Below are positions 61,911 to 64,000 of a stretch of DNA of 64,000 bases, in pieces. The notes under the pieces were generated by a model. It made no database searches and was not told where the DNA came from. It saw only the letters and a program-made list of their open reading frames with translations. The position numbers were made by a program, and so were the translations under genes. How positions within the stretch are numbered: position 1 is the stretch's first letter; the number at the start of each line of letters is the position of its first letter. The stretch spans positions 186,001 to 250,000 of the forward strand of contig DIYH01000024.1 of NCBI GenBank assembly GCA_002435755.1. The letters are read 5' to 3'. The stretch is from Flammeovirgaceae bacterium UBA6059 (lineage in GTDB: Bacteria; Bacteroidota; Bacteroidia; Cytophagales; Cyclobacteriaceae).

Positions 61911-62454
61911 GCCGCTCCATGCAAATTTTCAGGTTTCGTTTACCATTTTGGATATGACTCTTTATTTTTTTTACCTCCAGTTGCAGCTGCCGCGCCAGTT
62001 CCTGATAAGGCTGCTTGTCATAAAAGAAGCCTTTAATGCATTGCATTTGCCCCTCAGGGAGCGTTTCAAGACATTTTTTGAGCTGTTGCTCCCGCACCCG
62101 GTCTTCGTCTTTTTCCATAGGATGCCAAATGCTATCCGATTCCACAAATTCTGGATCTAAATCTGTCATCGTGGGAGATTTTTTACGTAAAAGCATCAAG
62201 CACTGGTTTTTAGTGAGGACATAAAGCCAAACCTTAAATTGCCTGACTTCTCCTTTGTGCTCTTGTCGTAGCAGCTTCTCGAAGATCTCCATAGTGGTGT
62301 CCCTGGCAGATTCCTGGTCCTTTAAATACTTCAGACATACCCCATACACCATCAAACGATACCGTTGAAAAAGCACAGCCAGCAAGCGCTTTTCGCTCGT
62401 GCTGGTGTAGCGCTCAAACAGATATTCGTCTGATTTGTCAGAGGTAATGTTCAC
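61903..62454 (-). CDS. ECF-type RNA polymerase sigma factor
   Basis: A 183-residue sigma factor with region 2 (D-E-Y-L-F-E-R-Y near the start and V-C-L-K-Y-L-K-D-Q-E-S-A-R-D) and region 4 (L-P-E-G-Q-M-Q-C-I-K-G-F-F-Y and Y-Q-E-L-A-R-Q-L). It is followed by its anti-sigma factor in an overlapping operon, and the divergent von Willebrand factor A gene is a candidate member of its regulon. Confidence 0.9.
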   Translation of the reverse strand: MNITSDKSDEYLFERYTSTSEKRLLAVLFQRYRLMVYGVCLKYLKDQESARDTTMEIFEKLLRQEHKGEVRQFKVWLYVLTKNQCLMLLRKKSPTMTDLDPEFVESDSIWHPMEKDEDRVREQQLKKCLETLPEGQMQCIKGFFYDKQPYQELARQLQLEVKKIKSHIQNGKRNLKICMERHG

Positions 62455-62842
62455 AAAAACGGTGCTGAAGCGATATGCTTGCTTAAAAGTATTTTCTACA
62501 TTCCAATTTAGTCATGACCGCCATTCAGTTCGCAGGTGAGGTCATTTTTCTTGAACATCTTTTGCTGGCAATGCAACTCCTTTCATAGGCTGAAGAAGCT
62601 TACAGATCACTCTGTTGCAAGACTGACCTCTCAGTATGGAAAGGTTTGTCCATCTCTGTTTGCCTTAATGTTAGATGACAATGAAGCTATATCAGCCCTT
62701 CCCATGCGCTGCCTTCATTCCTTAACTCCAGGTCCAGGCCATGCTTTAGCGCTCAAAATCAGGATGTTAACAGAAAGATGAAAAATATTCGTGATCCCTG
62801 TATGGAATTTGTGGTAAGGCTGCATCCTAGTCATGAAATCAA
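62455..62842. other. Divergent promoter region of sigma factor and vWA gene
   Basis: A plus-strand frame at 62536-62781 has no protein-like pattern. Promoters for both genes must lie here; I could not assign an ECF -35/-10 pair with confidence. Confidence 0.4.
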
Positions 62843-64000
62843 ATGAATATGACGATGAAAAAACACATGATTACCTTACTGGCATTGCTCACGGCCCTAC
62901 TTTCTTCATTTACGGTATCGGATGAATGGAAAGTCGAAGGGACTATAGTTGATGACCAAACCCGGAAACCTGTCGCCGGAGCTGTAGTGAAACTTGAGGT
63001 AGCTGGTAGACAGACCGTATCTGACGAGAATGGAGAGTTTACGATAGTAGCCCAACGTGGCAACCAGGTCTTGACCATAGAAAAGCAAGGTTACCAAAGT
63101 AAGCGGATAGCCATCAATCACCGACATAAGTTAGAAATCAGCCTACGCTATATCCTGCCGAGAAGAACACGACCTGTAGTTGAAGAGGTGGTGGATGAAG
63201 CAGAAGTGCTGCAAGAAGCGGTAATGATGGAAATGCCTGCCATGAGCAAGAGTCGAGTGCATGGCACTGGTATTACTATGCAGTACGGTGTTCCTCGCGA
63301 TATGCAGTATCCTAACTACAACACCGAAGAGTACGCTACGATCCACGAAAATGCATTCCACAGGCCTCAAGATGAGCCGCTGAGTACATTCTCGATAGAT
63401 GTAGATGCTGCTTCTTACAGCAATGTCCGTAGGTTTTTGCAGCAGGGGCAGTTACCACCAAAAGATGCAGTGCGTGTAGAAGAAATGATCAACTATTTCA
63501 ATTATGACTATACTCAACCGACTGATGGACGACCACTGAGCATTAATACAGAAGCCATGTACGCTCCATGGAATCCTAAGCATCAGCTTGTACAGGTAGG
63601 GATCAAGGGACTTGAGATCAATAAGGATGATCTACCTCCTTCGAACATCGTCTTTTTGCTGGATGTATCAGGGTCTATGAACCAGGCCAACAAACTGCCC
63701 TTACTGAAATCGGCTTACAAGCTTTTAGTGCAACAGTTGCGGGCAGAAGACCGTGTAGCGATTGTGGTTTATGCCGGAGCTGCCGGACTGGTATTGCCTA
63801 GTACAGCAGGGGAAGACAAGACTGCTATCCTTGAGGCCATTGACAAGCTGCAGGCTGGTGGCTCTACGGCTGGTGGCTCAGGTATAGAGTTGGCATATGA
63901 GGTAGCCAGGGACAACTATATCGACGGAGGCAACAACCGTGTGATCCTCGCTACGGACGGTGATTTTAATACCGGCGTGTCGAGCAATGCGCAGATGGAG
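62843..64000 (+). CDS. von Willebrand factor A protein with carboxypeptidase-regulatory-like domain (5' part)
   Basis: The first 386 residues of a secreted protein that runs past the window. Starts at 62843, 62849 or 62855 are all in frame; a signal peptide (L-A-L-L-T-A-L-L-S-S-F) follows each. Residues about 30-100 form a carboxypeptidase-regulatory-like beta-sandwich (V-E-G-T-I-V-D-D-Q-T-R-K-P-V-A-G-A). Then S-T-F-S-I-D-V-D-A-A-S-Y and the vWA domain follow, with the MIDAS motif D-V-S-G-S-M (about residue 274) and A-T-D-G-D-F-N. This is the YfbK-like architecture. It is divergent from the sigma/anti-sigma pair and probably in the same envelope-stress module. Confidence 0.88.
   Translation, partial: MNMTMKKHMITLLALLTALLSSFTVSDEWKVEGTIVDDQTRKPVAGAVVKLEVAGRQTVSDENGEFTIVAQRGNQVLTIEKQGYQSKRIAINHRHKLEISLRYILPRRTRPVVEEVVDEAEVLQEAVMMEMPAMSKSRVHGTGITMQYGVPRDMQYPNYNTEEYATIHENAFHRPQDEPLSTFSIDVDAASYSNVRRFLQQGQLPPKDAVRVEEMINYFNYDYTQPTDGRPLSINTEAMYAPWNPKHQLVQVGIKGLEINKDDLPPSNIVFLLDVSGSMNQANKLPLLKSAYKLLVQQLRAEDRVAIVVYAGAAGLVLPSTAGEDKTAILEAIDKLQAGGSTAGGSGIELAYEVARDNYIDGGNNRVILATDGDFNTGVSSNAQME

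Noticed and set aside
62536..62781. 81-codon plus-strand frame between the sigma factor and vWA genes
   Set aside because: Composition and lack of motif suggest non-coding promoter DNA.
1..64000. CRISPR array, prophage or integron integrase
   Set aside because: No regularly spaced direct repeats, no phage structural genes and no tyrosine recombinase were seen on either strand.
1..64000. tRNA or rRNA genes
   Set aside because: No cloverleaf with intact T-loop consensus or rRNA-like stretch was noticed; a covariance search would be decisive.

Overview
The window looks like a chromosomal segment from a marine or soil-type Bacteroidota, most likely order Cytophagales. This is inferred from gene content: large two-module FtsX/MacB-type permeases, two of them paired with PadR regulators; a GH97 glycosidase; DUF2490, DUF4914 and LytTR proteins; short lipoprotein signals with Cys followed by acidic residues; and signal peptides ending in Ala-Gln. 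No rRNA, tRNA, CRISPR array, prophage or integrase gene was recognised.

Layout. 0-7.4 kb: end of a GNAT gene, an M43 metalloprotease lipoprotein, a TetR regulator with a truncated short-chain dehydrogenase, a divergent HxlR/DoxX pair, and a GH13 alpha-glucosidase divergent from a Nudix-type sugar regulator with clear operator palindromes. 7.6-11.1 kb: an envelope gene cluster whose large middle gene has an in-frame amber codon at its signal peptide. 11.8-18.6 kb: an FtsX permease, a lipoprotein, a uracil-DNA-glycosylase-like protein, and a YHS / SPW-like / SnoaL-like cluster under an AraC regulator with two DNA-binding domains. 18.6-27.2 kb: accessory region with DUF4332, DUF4386, a LytS/LytTR two-component pair, a ParE-type toxin-antitoxin pair, a low-molecular-weight phosphatase-like gene and a SIR2-like gene. 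27.3-32.3 kb: the glyoxylate shunt (isocitrate lyase and malate synthase) with a divergent RamB/ScfR-type regulator; near-identical palindromes lie in front of aceB and of the regulator. 32.4-41.5 kb: three more FtsX permeases, two with PadR partners. 41.6-42.3 kb: a REP-associated transposase between inverted REP palindromes. 43-51.7 kb: DUF4914 (PEPCK-like P-loop), DUF1643, a class-C beta-lactamase-like hydrolase, DUF1428, a beta-barrel/Crp pair, gene remnants and a GH97 glycosidase. 51.7-57 kb: second accessory region ending in a 1031-residue PDDEXK-NACHT protein of bacterial anti-phage NLR type. 57-64 kb: an MltF-like transglycosylase, small enzymes, an alpha/beta hydrolase lipoprotein, then an ECF sigma factor with a TonB-like anti-sigma factor, and the start of a von Willebrand factor A protein.

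The most unusual structure is a set of long imperfect palindromes surrounding the minus-strand accessory genes at 18.6-27 kb and 51.7-57 kb, and possibly 11.1 kb. Read on the minus strand, each starts at or just after a gene's stop with an AACAA-type box and ends with a GCGTTA-type box just before the next start codon. This is the geometry of integron attC sites and their cassettes. The sites fall into families that recur in both regions, and the cargo (SIR2-like, NACHT, toxin-antitoxin, small orphan genes) is typical of defence or stress cassettes. No integron integrase is in the window, so this is a hypothesis of an integrase-less cassette cluster (CALIN-like) or an analogous element.
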